A stretch of 64,000 nucleotides of DNA. Origin: CBDDHT01 sp965228615. Lineage in GTDB: Bacteria > Pseudomonadota > Alphaproteobacteria > Rhizobiales > Methyloligellaceae. Below the pieces are notes generated by a model. The model made no database searches. It saw only the letters and a program-made list of their open reading frames with translations, and was not told the origin of the DNA. Of this stretch, positions 38,401 through 44,986 are shown in pieces. Positions within the stretch are counted from its first letter, which is position 1. Every line of letters starts with the position of its first letter. Both the position numbers and the translations under genes were made by a program. The stretch is from contig CBDDHT010000004.1 in the NCBI GenBank assembly GCA_965228615.1, positions 2,108,001 through 2,172,000 on the forward strand, given 5' to 3'.

Positions 38401-41400
38401 CGACGTCGACACAAACGTTCACCATCAATGTGACCGATTTTGATGAAGCCGATGTCGGTGCGATCTCCGATACGAACGCGACCGCCAACGCAGTCGACGA
38501 AAATGTTGCGGTCGGAACAACGGTCGGCATTACGGCTTCAGCAACCGATGCCGACGGCACTGACGATGTGACGTACAGCCTTTCGGACGATGCAGGCGGC
38601 TTGTTTGCCATCGACGCAAATACTGGTGTCGTAACGGTTGCCGGCGCCATCGACCGAGAGACGGCCGCCAGCTACGACATCGAAGTCACCGCCACTTCCG
38701 ACGATGGCTCGACCTCGACCCAGACCTACACGATCAATGTCAACGACATCGACGAGTTCGACGTCTCGACGCCAACCGACTCGAATGCATCCGCCAACAC
38801 CGTCGCGGAAAATGCCGCCAACGGTACAGTTGTCGGCATCACGGCATCTGCGTCCGATGGCGATGCCACAAATAGCGGCGTGACCTATTCGTTGGTGGAT
38901 GGCAGCGGCAATCCGGTTGTGGGCGGTGCCTTTGCAGTCGATGCGAATTCCGGCGTCGTGACAGTCGCCGACAGCAATCAGCTCGACTACGAGACGGCCA
39001 CATCTCAAACGATCTACGTGAAGGCGACGTCGGCAGATGGGTCAACGGCAACGCAGAATTTCACTGTCAATCTCACGGATGTAAACGAAGCTCCGACAGA
39101 CATTTCCTTTACCGGCAATGAAGACCTTGCAATCGGCGCAGCAACAGGAACGACGGTCGCAACAGCAACAGCAGTTGATCAGGACGCAGCCGAGACTTTC
39201 ACCTACGCGTTGACCGATGATGCCAACGGCTTGTTCTCGATCGATGCCAGTACCGGAGCCATAACGCTTGCGGGAAGCGGCACGCTCGATCTGACGCAGC
39301 AGACCGGCGGCGACAATCCCTTCAACGGCATCGACGTGGGGTCCTATAGCGCTCCCGTACTCGTCGACCTTGATGGCGACGGCGATCTCGACATCATGAT
39401 CGGAAATGCCGGATCGTACGGGGGCGACAGCGAGTATTATGAAAACACGGGCACGGCAACCAATCCCACCTACTCGTTTCATTCCGAGAATCCTTTCGGA
39501 CTGGTCGATATTGGAAGCGACGCTACGCCGAGTTTCGTTGATATCGACGGGGACGGCGATCTTGACATGTTCATCGGTGAGTCCGTTGGGACGGTCAATT
39601 ATTTCGAGAATACAGGCACCAGTACAGCGCCTGCCTTTACTCAGCGATTCGGAGCCGCCAATCCATTAAGTTCCGAGGATGTGGGATCGTACTCCACACC
39701 CACATTTGTCGACCTCGACAATGATGGCGACCTGGATGCCGTTATCGGTGGCCAAGACGGTCAGTTGGATTTCCACCGCAACGACGGAACGTCTTCGTCC
39801 CCGAATTTCGTTGAAGTCAGCGGCTCGACCTTCGGTGTCAGCGGTACGATCGATATCGGCACGTATTCCGCGCCCACTTTCGTGGATGCCGATGGCGACG
39901 GAGACATGGATATGTTTCTTGGCGGATCAGCCGGCAATCTGAACTACTTCGAGAATACCGGCACGACTGCCAGTCCGAGTTTCGCTTCGACGCCATCTGT
40001 CAATCCATTCGGCTATGTGGATATTGGCGCTCAAAGCACGCCGACCTTTGCTGACGTCGACGGCGATGGCGATATCGATCTTATCGTCGGGGAATCCGAC
40101 GGAACGATCAACTTCTATGAGAACACCGGATCGTTGATCGACGGATCATCGACCAATACTCACGATATTACCGTCCAGGTCACGGACAGTGGCGGGCTGA
40201 CCACGAGCGAAGACGTGACGTTGCAGTTCGGAACCGAAGGCGCCGAAACCCTATCCGGTGATGCCGATACCGACATCATCTACGGTTTCGGTGGTGATGA
40301 TACCCTGAACGGCGGCGCAGGCGACGACGTTATCTATGGCGGCGATGAGACCGCCGGTGCCAGCACAGGCACACTCGACCTGAACGACACGGGCGAGACC
40401 AACGAATACGCCCGGGCAACCAATTTCCAGGGCTTCCCGTCTACTGCCATTACAGTGGAAATGGCATTCCAGGCCGCTCCGACGACACAGAGCGAATTCG
40501 TGCTGTTTTCCTATGCCGCAAGCGGGGAAACGAATGAATTTACAGTCTATCAGAAGTCGGATGGCACTTTGAAGGCATATGTTGCGGGAAGTAGTGTAGA
40601 TCTGAATATTTCTACCGATCTGACCGACGGCGATCCACATACGATTTCGGTTACCTGGAACGAGTCGAGTGGCAGCTTTCAGGTCTACATCGACGGTAGT
40701 CTGGAGGCTTCGACCTCCGTCTCGCAAGGGATCGGCGGTCTCTATAACAACGGTACCTTCATCCTCGGCCAGGAACAGGATTCGGTCGGCGGAGGTTTTA
40801 GTTCCAGCCAGGTCTTCAGTGGCGACATCGATTTTGTGCGCGTCTTCAACGATGTCCGCACATCGCAGGAGATCTCCGACAACTACAACTCGCAACTTGC
40901 CAACCCCGGCAGTGAATCGGGCCTCGTCACGAACTGGCAGTTTGACTCCGACTCTCAGAGCGGCACGCGTGTAGATGACGAAGTTGGCAACAACGATATC
41001 TATCTGGTCAACACGACAGACATCGTCGAGGGCAGTGGCAGCACCGGGACAGGTGATACAATCTCCGGTGGTGACGGCAATGACACGCTCTACGGCGGCG
41101 CCGGCGCCGATGAGATCGACGGCGATGCCGGGAACGACACACTCTATGGCGGCGCAGGCGCCGATCAGCTTGACGGCGGCGCCGGCAATGACACTCTCGT
41201 CGGCGACGATGCTTCCAACGGTACCCCTCAGTTGATATTGAACACGAACGGTGGCGTAGAGGATGTAGCGTCGATCGCCAACATTACCGATTTTCCAACG
41301 TCCGCCTTGACCTTTGAAATCCGCTTCACCTCCGACCACGTGCCCAGTGGACCACAGTCTCTCTCCGGAGCGCCCTTGATCAGTTACGAGGTCGATGGCC

Positions 41401-43172
41401 AAGCCAATCAGTTCCTCGTATTCGCGAGCCAGGATACGAACGAGATCGTCATCGCGATCGACGGCAACATCCGATACACAGGATTGGCGCTGGACAACAT
41501 TTTCGATGGCACGGAACATATGCTGTCAGTGAGTTGGGAAAGTTCCACAGGCGCACTCACTATCTATGTTGACGGCACATCTGCCTATACAGGCACCCTC
41601 GCAACCGGTTCTACCATTTCGTCCGGCGGCACACTGGTATTCGGCCAGGAACAGGATGGCGAAGGAACCGGATACGATACAGACCAGTATTTCGATGGCT
41701 CCATCGACGAAGTCCGCATTTTCGATGATGTGCGCACAGCGCAGGAAATCGCCGATAATGCGTCAAGCGAACTCTCTGACCCCGCGGGCGAACAGGGCCT
41801 TGTCTCAAACTGGCAATTCAACAGCGAAAGTGGCGGCACCGTCACCGATCTTGCTGGTTCCAACGATCTCACGCTTGGCAATGGGGCGGCCGTTGGGTGG
41901 CCCGGGAATGAAAATCTGATCGTCAACGGCAGTTTCGAGGACGTGGATGTAGCATCCAACGGGTACTACAGCTCTACTTCGGGATGGACAGCATCCAGCG
42001 GCTTCGTAGAAATTGGCGATGAGTCCAACATCAGCTATGCCGCGAGCGCGTCGGACGGCGAACAATTTCTGGAGTTGGATGCTTCCGGAGGCGTCGATCA
42101 GGTCTATCAGGATGTCCAGACAGAGGCGAACCGTAGCTACACGTTGAACCTGGACGTGGCACAACGCGCAGCCGCCGCAGCCTCGAGCAATACCGTGGAG
42201 GTCTACTGGAATGGCGTGTTGGTGAGCAGCATCGACCCGGCATCGACAAATTTCGAGACCTATGAATTCGAAGTTACCGGCACCGGCGGTCTGGATCGTC
42301 TCGAGTTTCGCGAGCCTGCCGGCGACAATGATGGCCTCGGCGGCCTTATCGACAATGTCTCGCTGATCGCGACCTACGACGATGTCCTGACTGGCGGCGA
42401 TGGCGATGACACCCTCACCGGCGGTATCGGCAATGATCTGCTCGATGGCGGCACGGGAACGGATACGGTCGACTATTCGACGTCCAGCGCGGCTGTGAAC
42501 GTCAATCTCGATACTGGTGTCGGAACAGGCGGCGACGCCCAGGGCGACGCCTATACCAGCATCGAAGGCGTAACGGCGTCAGATCACGACGATTATGTTT
42601 ACGGGACCGATACGGGCGGCGTTACAGTTGAGCTCGGCAAAGGGGACGACACGTTCGACAATGACGCCGGCGATGCAACGCAGACAGATACGGTGTATGG
42701 CGGCGCCGGGAGCGACACGATTTATACTGGCGCGGGCGATGACACCGTTTATGGCGGGTCCGGTGCCGACACGGTCGTGGGTGAAGCTGGGGACGACACG
42801 CTCTACGGCAATAATGGCGCCGACCTGATCTACGGCGGCGATGGCAATGACACGCTCTACGGTCAGAACAACAACGACACGCTTGTCGGCGGTGACGGAT
42901 CGGACCTTTTCGTTTTCTGGGAAGGTCACGGAACAGACACGGCCTGGGGCGGTCAGGGCGCGAGCTGGACAGACACGATCGAACTGCACGACTCGTCAGG
43001 TGGCGCCAATCTCGGAACTTTCGGTGTCGATTGGACGATCAACCTGACCGAAGGATCGATCACCAGCCAGGATGCTGACAGCCTCACCCTCTCGGACGAT
43101 GCCGACGGCACGATCACGCTGCAGGACGGCTCGAGCATCAACTTCTACGACATTGAGCGCGTCGAGTTCTGA
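29415..43172 (+). CDS. Giant secreted cadherin/FG-GAP/LamG/RTX adhesin (4585 aa)
   Basis: A probable type I-secreted surface adhesin of about 4585 residues. Residues 1-180 are acidic, Pro-rich and apparently disordered, without a signal peptide. From about 181 to 3225 there are 29 cadherin-like domains of about 100-110 residues with IDANTGVVTV cores and DVDEFD or DVNE linkers. A 30th domain is split by five FG-GAP/VCBS repeats (about 3295-3570, VDLDGDGDLD-type loops). Then come an RTX block (3606-3646), a LamG-like domain (3650-3870), RTX (3879-3934), a second LamG-like domain (3936-4159), a NGSFEDVD-type jelly-roll-like domain (4166-4322), and a final RTX array (4324-4506). The end, FYDIERVEF, resembles a type I secretion signal. 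Calcium binding is expected from the RTX and cadherin loops. The target is unknown. Confidence 0.93.
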   Translation: MAERVDGPDTSRGNRKDDELSQANDFRLSDEDVERHDVVMHEPGHMEPPLDPQSAAAFPNQEEVPTAELTESSAPSQTGLPPIEATATGSEEIAPAVSNDVDRSSRSPDEEELAPQETDAPRNPVSIDPPSTGQPTRFVGQRNEQENDTPPPAAPAPQAAATTETDPETEPEDPTPPPTNQAASVSLQNIVAGLSEATDTSSSIKVADIVITDDGLGTNTLSLAGTDAAKFEIVDTGAGFELHLRAGTVLDHESDAAFDITVQVDDPTVGGTPDDSVSQTVNIGDVNDTGQVFVSGNSNNAAENVGDAAILYTATVTDADTTGEAITFSLVDDAGGLFEIDANTGEVTLAGGQSLDYETATSHDITIRSSDGTNTTDHTVTINVTDVNDNAQVFTSGAGATVAEDLNDTSVIYTAATTDVDTTGEAITYSLTDDAGGLFEINSATGEVTLAGGQALDFETATSHDITIRSSDGTNTTDHTVTINVTNVNEGGVSAIADSDASADAVAENSAIGSVVGITALATDPDNSSDTVTYSLSNDAGGLFAIDANTGVVTVAGALDAETAQNHSIEVTATSTDGSTSTQTFNIAVNDVDEFNISATSDSDGTANSVSEAATVGTAVGITALATDADVTDTITYSLSSNPGGFFAIDANTGVVTVANALDYETDTSHTIEVTSTSTDGSTSTQTFTINVSDFDEADVGAITDTDGTGNAVNENATVGTVVGVTAFASDADGTDSVTYSLSDDAGGLFAIDANTGVVTVAGAIDRETAASYDIEVTATSDDGSTSTQTFTIGINDLDEFDVSTPADANAGANSVSETAANGTAVGITASASDGDATNNTVTYSIVDGSGDPVVGGPFTVDPNTGVVTIADNTQLDYETATSHTINVKATSADGSEATQSFTVNLTDTDEADVGAISDTDGTGNAVNENASVGTVVGVTAFASDADGTDTVTYSLSDNAGGLFAIDANTGVVTVAGAIDRETAASYDIEVTATSTDGSTSTQSFTINVNDLDEFDVSTPTDSNAAANSIAENAANGTAVGITATAADGDATNSTVTYSLVDGSGDPVVGGPFAVDPNTGVVTIADNTQLDYETATSHTIYVKATSADGSDATQSFTVNLTDVNEAGVGAISDANANADGVAENASVGTVVGVTALASDPDGSDTVTYSLSDDAGGLFAIDANTGVVTVAGALDAETAQNHSIEVTATSTDGSTSTQTFNIAVNDVDEFNISATSDNDGTANSVSEAATVGTAVGITALASDADVTDTVTYSLSSNPGGFFAIDANTGVVTVANALDYETGTSHVIEVTSTSDDGSTSTQTFTVNVTDHDEADVGAISDTNAGGNAVNENASVGTVVGVTAFASDTDGTDTVSYSLSDDAGGLFAIDANTGVVTVAGAIDRETAASYDIEVTATSTDGSTSTQTFTISVNDLDEFDVSTPTDSDASANSVAENVANGTAVGITATAADGDATNSTVTYSLVDGSGDPVVGGPFAVDPNTGVVTVADNTQLDYETATSHTVYIKATSADGSDATQSFTVNLTDADEGGVGAVSDSNATGNAVNEDASVGTVVGITAVATDPDGSDTVTYSLSDDAGGLFAIDANTGVVTVAAGLDAETAQNHSIEVTATSTDGSTSTQTFNIGVNDVDEFDISATADNDGTANTVSEAATVGTAVGVTALATDADVTDAITYSLSSNPGGFFAIDANTGVVTVANALDYETDTSHTIEVTSTSDDGTTSTQTFTINVTDHDEADVGAISDTNATGNAVDENSSVGTVVGVTAFASDADGTDDVTYSLSDDAGGLFAIDANTGVVTVAGAIDRETAASYDIEVTATSDDGSTSTQTFTVNVNDLDEFDVSTPTDSNAAANSVSESAANGTAVGITASATDGDATNSSVTYSLVDGSGDPIVGGPFAVDANTGVVTIADNSQLDYETATSHTIYVKATSADGSDATQSFTVNLTDADEGGVGAISDTNATGNAVNEDASAGTVVGITALATDPDGTDTVTYSLSDDAGGLFTIDANTGVVTVAAGLDAETAQNHSIEVTATSTDGSTSTQTFNIGVNDVDEFDISATSDNDGTANSVSESATVGTAVGVTALATDADVTDTVSYSLSSNPGGFFAIDANTGVVTVAGALDYETNTSHVIEVTSTSDDGSTSTQTFTINVGDEDEADVGAISDTNAAGNAVDENSSVGTVVGVTAFASDADGTDDVTYSLSDDAGGLFAIDANTGVVTVAGAIDRETAASYDIEVTATSDDGSTSTQTFTISVNDLDEFDVSTPTDSNAAANSVSESAANGTAVGITASASDGDATNSTVTYSLVDGSGDPVVGGPFTVDANTGVVTIADNAQLDYETATSHTIYVKATSADGSDATQSFTVNLTDADEADVGAISDTNATGNAVNEDASAGTVVGITALATDPDGTDTVTYSLSDDAGGLFTIDANTGVVTVAAGLDAETAQNHSIEVTATSTDGSTSTQTFNIGVNDVDEFDISATSDNDGTANSVSESATVGTAVGVTALATDADVTDTVTYSLSSNPGGFFAIDANTGVVTVASALDYETNTSHVIEVTSTSDDGSTSTQTFTINVGDEDEADVGAISDTNAAGNAVDENSSVGTVVGVTAFASDADGTDDVTYSLSDDAGGLFAIDANTGVVTVAGAIDRETAASYDIEVTATSDDGSTSTQTFTVNVNDLDEFDVSTPTDSNAAANSVSESAANGTAVGITASAADGDATNSSVTYSLVDGSGDPVVGGPFTVDANTGVVTIADNSQLDYESATSHTIYVKATSADGSDATQSFTVNLTDADEADVGAISDTNATANAVDENSSVGTVVGITAQASDADGTDTVTYSLSDNAGGLFAIDANTGVVTVAGAIDAETAQNHSIEVTATSTDGSTSTQTFNIGVNDVDEFNVTATSDNDGTANSVSEAATVGTAVGVTALASDADVTDTVSYSLSSNPGGFFAIDANTGVVTVAGSLDYETDTSHTIEVTSTSLDGSTSTQTFTINVTDFDEADVGAISDTNATANAVDENVAVGTTVGITASATDADGTDDVTYSLSDDAGGLFAIDANTGVVTVAGAIDRETAASYDIEVTATSDDGSTSTQTYTINVNDIDEFDVSTPTDSNASANTVAENAANGTVVGITASASDGDATNSGVTYSLVDGSGNPVVGGAFAVDANSGVVTVADSNQLDYETATSQTIYVKATSADGSTATQNFTVNLTDVNEAPTDISFTGNEDLAIGAATGTTVATATAVDQDAAETFTYALTDDANGLFSIDASTGAITLAGSGTLDLTQQTGGDNPFNGIDVGSYSAPVLVDLDGDGDLDIMIGNAGSYGGDSEYYENTGTATNPTYSFHSENPFGLVDIGSDATPSFVDIDGDGDLDMFIGESVGTVNYFENTGTSTAPAFTQRFGAANPLSSEDVGSYSTPTFVDLDNDGDLDAVIGGQDGQLDFHRNDGTSSSPNFVEVSGSTFGVSGTIDIGTYSAPTFVDADGDGDMDMFLGGSAGNLNYFENTGTTASPSFASTPSVNPFGYVDIGAQSTPTFADVDGDGDIDLIVGESDGTINFYENTGSLIDGSSTNTHDITVQVTDSGGLTTSEDVTLQFGTEGAETLSGDADTDIIYGFGGDDTLNGGAGDDVIYGGDETAGASTGTLDLNDTGETNEYARATNFQGFPSTAITVEMAFQAAPTTQSEFVLFSYAASGETNEFTVYQKSDGTLKAYVAGSSVDLNISTDLTDGDPHTISVTWNESSGSFQVYIDGSLEASTSVSQGIGGLYNNGTFILGQEQDSVGGGFSSSQVFSGDIDFVRVFNDVRTSQEISDNYNSQLANPGSESGLVTNWQFDSDSQSGTRVDDEVGNNDIYLVNTTDIVEGSGSTGTGDTISGGDGNDTLYGGAGADEIDGDAGNDTLYGGAGADQLDGGAGNDTLVGDDASNGTPQLILNTNGGVEDVASIANITDFPTSALTFEIRFTSDHVPSGPQSLSGAPLISYEVDGQANQFLVFASQDTNEIVIAIDGNIRYTGLALDNIFDGTEHMLSVSWESSTGALTIYVDGTSAYTGTLATGSTISSGGTLVFGQEQDGEGTGYDTDQYFDGSIDEVRIFDDVRTAQEIADNASSELSDPAGEQGLVSNWQFNSESGGTVTDLAGSNDLTLGNGAAVGWPGNENLIVNGSFEDVDVASNGYYSSTSGWTASSGFVEIGDESNISYAASASDGEQFLELDASGGVDQVYQDVQTEANRSYTLNLDVAQRAAAAASSNTVEVYWNGVLVSSIDPASTNFETYEFEVTGTGGLDRLEFREPAGDNDGLGGLIDNVSLIATYDDVLTGGDGDDTLTGGIGNDLLDGGTGTDTVDYSTSSAAVNVNLDTGVGTGGDAQGDAYTSIEGVTASDHDDYVYGTDTGGVTVELGKGDDTFDNDAGDATQTDTVYGGAGSDTIYTGAGDDTVYGGSGADTVVGEAGDDTLYGNNGADLIYGGDGNDTLYGQNNNDTLVGGDGSDLFVFWEGHGTDTAWGGQGASWTDTIELHDSSGGANLGTFGVDWTINLTEGSITSQDADSLTLSDDADGTITLQDGSSINFYDIERVEF
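30890..39093 (+). repeat. Tandem cadherin coding repeats in A-B-C-D higher-order order
   Basis: Twenty-six consecutive cadherin units fall into four sequence classes. Class A ends NDVDEF(N/D), B begins (I/V)(S/T)AT and has the SSNPGGFFAI core, C has AGAIDRETAASYDIE, and D begins VSTP and carries the longer GSGDPVVGGPF insertion. Their order is ABCD, CD, then ABCD five times. One ABCD period is about 1260 bp (420 residues). Three divergent cadherin units precede them and one split unit follows. Confidence 0.9.
35341..37440 (+). repeat. Recent 1260-bp tandem duplication within the adhesin gene
   Basis: Comparing 35341-36180 with 36601-37440 by eye (offset 1260) gives 9 mismatches in 840 bp. 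Similarity falls off on both sides, before about 35327 and after about 36200. Other ABCD periods match much less well at the DNA level, so this pair is the youngest duplication or has been homogenised by gene conversion. Confidence 0.85.
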
Positions 43173-43249
43173 ACGCGGGTGGAAATCCTGGATCACATCA
43201 CTGGACTTCGGTCCAAGACTCGACGAGAATCCCTTATGCTGACACAGAG

Positions 43250-43279
43250 CGCCCGCCGGTAGGACCGAGCGGGCGTTTT
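43250..43279 (+). terminator. Rho-independent terminator after the adhesin gene
   Basis: A 7-bp perfect stem, CGCCCGC (43250-43256) with GCGGGCG (43269-43275), and a 12-nt loop are followed by TTTT. It lies 78 bp after the adhesin stop and just upstream of the TIGR03032-family gene, so that gene probably has its own promoter or depends on read-through. Confidence 0.75.
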
Positions 43280-43355
43280 GCTTTCCAATCCGGCCCTTAC
43301 GAGCGACGAAACACCTACCCAAACAAGGCACTGTTTATGGGGGGAGCACAGAAAA

Positions 43356-44534
43356 TTGAAAAACAACCCCATGCAAAGGGCATCAGAGACACTCATGGGT
43401 CTGTCGGACAAGGCTTCGTTAAGCCTGTCCGGCTATCTTCACACTATGAGCGAACAAGCAGCAGATAGCGTGCGCAAGACTAACCCGAGCGAGAAACTCA
43501 TTCTTGCATCGGGCGGGTTCAGAAACTGGTTGCTCGAGAACGAATGCTCACTGGCACTCACGGCCTTTCGACAGAGCCGGCTCTTCTTTCTCGGGCTAAC
43601 CGAAGCCGGCCAGATCTGGGCCCATGAGCGCTTTCTCGAGGGCTGCCGTGGTCTATGGATCGACAGGGACCAGCTTTGGCTGACCACAACCTATCAGATC
43701 TGGAACTTTCGAAACATTCTGCCTGAAGGCACCACTGCCGCAGAAAACAAAGCCGACCGCCTCTATTGTCCGCGCCTCAGCTTTGTTACGGGGAACGTTC
43801 ACAGCCACGAAACGGCAATGGACCGGAAAGGCAGCTTGGTGTTCGTGAACACTCAGTATTCCTGCCTCGCGACGCCCGACATCCAGCACAGCTTCACGCC
43901 GCTTTGGAAGCCGCCGTTTATCTCGGCAATGGCGCCGGAAGATCGATGCCATCTGAATGGATTGGCAATGGAAGACGGCATGCCGAAATACGTCACCGCG
44001 CGGGCGCGTTCCGACACAGCAAAGGGATGGAAGCAAGGTCAGGGGAAAGGCGGTATCCTTGTCTCGGTTCCGGACAATGAAATCGTGTCCGACCAGCTTT
44101 CGATGCCTCATTCGCCGCGCTGTCATCAAGGCAAGATCTGGCTACTCAATACCGGAACCTGCGAATTCGGTTCGCTCGACCTTGCAACCGGAAAGTTCGA
44201 ACCGGTCTGTGCCTGCCCGGGTTATGCTCGAGGACTTGCCTTCATCAACAACTACGCCGTCATCGGGCTCTCACTGCCGCGTAAGAATGATGGTTTCGCG
44301 AAACTGCCCGTTGGCGAAGCACTGAAACAGCGGAGTGCAAATCCTATGTGCGGCATCCTCGTGATAGACCTGACGAAGGGCGAGATCGCGCATTGGGCAC
44401 GATTCGAGCATACCATCGGCGAAATCTCGGATCTTTCGGTCGTGCCAGGCGTCAGGCAGGCTTCCATGATCGGGTTCGAGGACCGCGACCGTGTCGCCGG
44501 AATGATCAGCCTTGATGAAGCGACGATTGCCTAA
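43356..44534 (+). CDS. TIGR03032 family protein
   Basis: About 392 residues of the TIGR03032 family, a group without assigned function. Recognisable are FRNWLLENECSLALTAFRQS, the RCHQGKIWLLNTGTCEFGS and GYARGLAFINNYAVIGLS segments and the ending GEISDLSVVPGVRQASMIGF. Repeated WLLN, LFFLG and VFVNT strands suggest a beta-propeller fold. The chosen TTG at 43356 has GGGGAG nine bases upstream; ATGs at 43371 and 43395 are alternatives. No signal peptide is seen. It follows the adhesin gene and its terminator. TIGR03032 proteins recur beside large secreted proteins, which suggests a role in adhesin modification, but this is inference. A degraded paralogue lies near 47.4 kb. Confidence 0.8.
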   Translation: MKNNPMQRASETLMGLSDKASLSLSGYLHTMSEQAADSVRKTNPSEKLILASGGFRNWLLENECSLALTAFRQSRLFFLGLTEAGQIWAHERFLEGCRGLWIDRDQLWLTTTYQIWNFRNILPEGTTAAENKADRLYCPRLSFVTGNVHSHETAMDRKGSLVFVNTQYSCLATPDIQHSFTPLWKPPFISAMAPEDRCHLNGLAMEDGMPKYVTARARSDTAKGWKQGQGKGGILVSVPDNEIVSDQLSMPHSPRCHQGKIWLLNTGTCEFGSLDLATGKFEPVCACPGYARGLAFINNYAVIGLSLPRKNDGFAKLPVGEALKQRSANPMCGILVIDLTKGEIAHWARFEHTIGEISDLSVVPGVRQASMIGFEDRDRVAGMISLDEATIA

Positions 44535-44646
44535 CCCCGACGGGCTGCAACTAACTTGTTGAGGCAGCTTCTTCGCAATCTTCGGAACCGCCAGCGCGAA
44601 TGTGATGTCTGCGGGCACCATATGAATCCAATCAAACGCGACGTGC

Positions 44647-44917
44647 TCTAGAGCCCTTTCCGACCATATAGAGGCATTTGACCGGTATTTCGCGTCTTCC
44701 AGCAAGGCACGATCCCCGCCTTGGTCTTGCTGACCACAAGGGGATTGTAACAAGGTCCGGAGGGCGCGAAATATTGGCCTTCGGTGAGCCCATTCCGCCC
44801 ATCGGCTTCGTTGCGAAGCTTGCCCGATGCCACGGCATCGCGCCGCGCTCCGCGCCTAACCGAGTGAGCGGAATGGGCGCCATCAAATGCCTCTATATGG
44901 TCGGAAAGGGCTCTAGA
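44647..44917. repeat. 271-bp element with 34-bp perfect terminal inverted repeats
   Basis: The left arm 44647-44680 begins TCTAGAGCCCTTTCCGACCA and the right arm 44884-44917 is its exact reverse complement over 34 bp. Inside, an 11-bp inverted pair (GCCCATTCCGC at 44788-44798 and GCGGAATGGGC at 44868-44878) and several smaller hairpins are nested. No clear target-site duplication flanks it. It could be a MITE-like element or a structured RNA. It lies between convergent TIGR03032 and peroxidase genes in a gap of about 450 bp with no other gene. Confidence 0.75.
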
Positions 44918-44986
44918 AAGCGAAACGCCCGCTCGGTTTCCCGGCGGGCGTAACGCTTACTGCAGTAAAGGGCTCTTCAGGAGGGC

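Noticed and set aside
30890..39093. Regular repeats that might be taken for a CRISPR array or satellite
   Set aside because: The period is about 300-330 bp with continuous coding, not 60-70 bp with unique spacers.
30018..42989. Many long open frames on the minus strand and in the other + frames across the adhesin gene, for example at 32943-34016 and 40251-41519 on the minus strand
   Set aside because: They mirror the repetitive codon usage of the adhesin, show no domains, starts or ribosome sites, and are shadows of a frame that is open for 13.8 kb.
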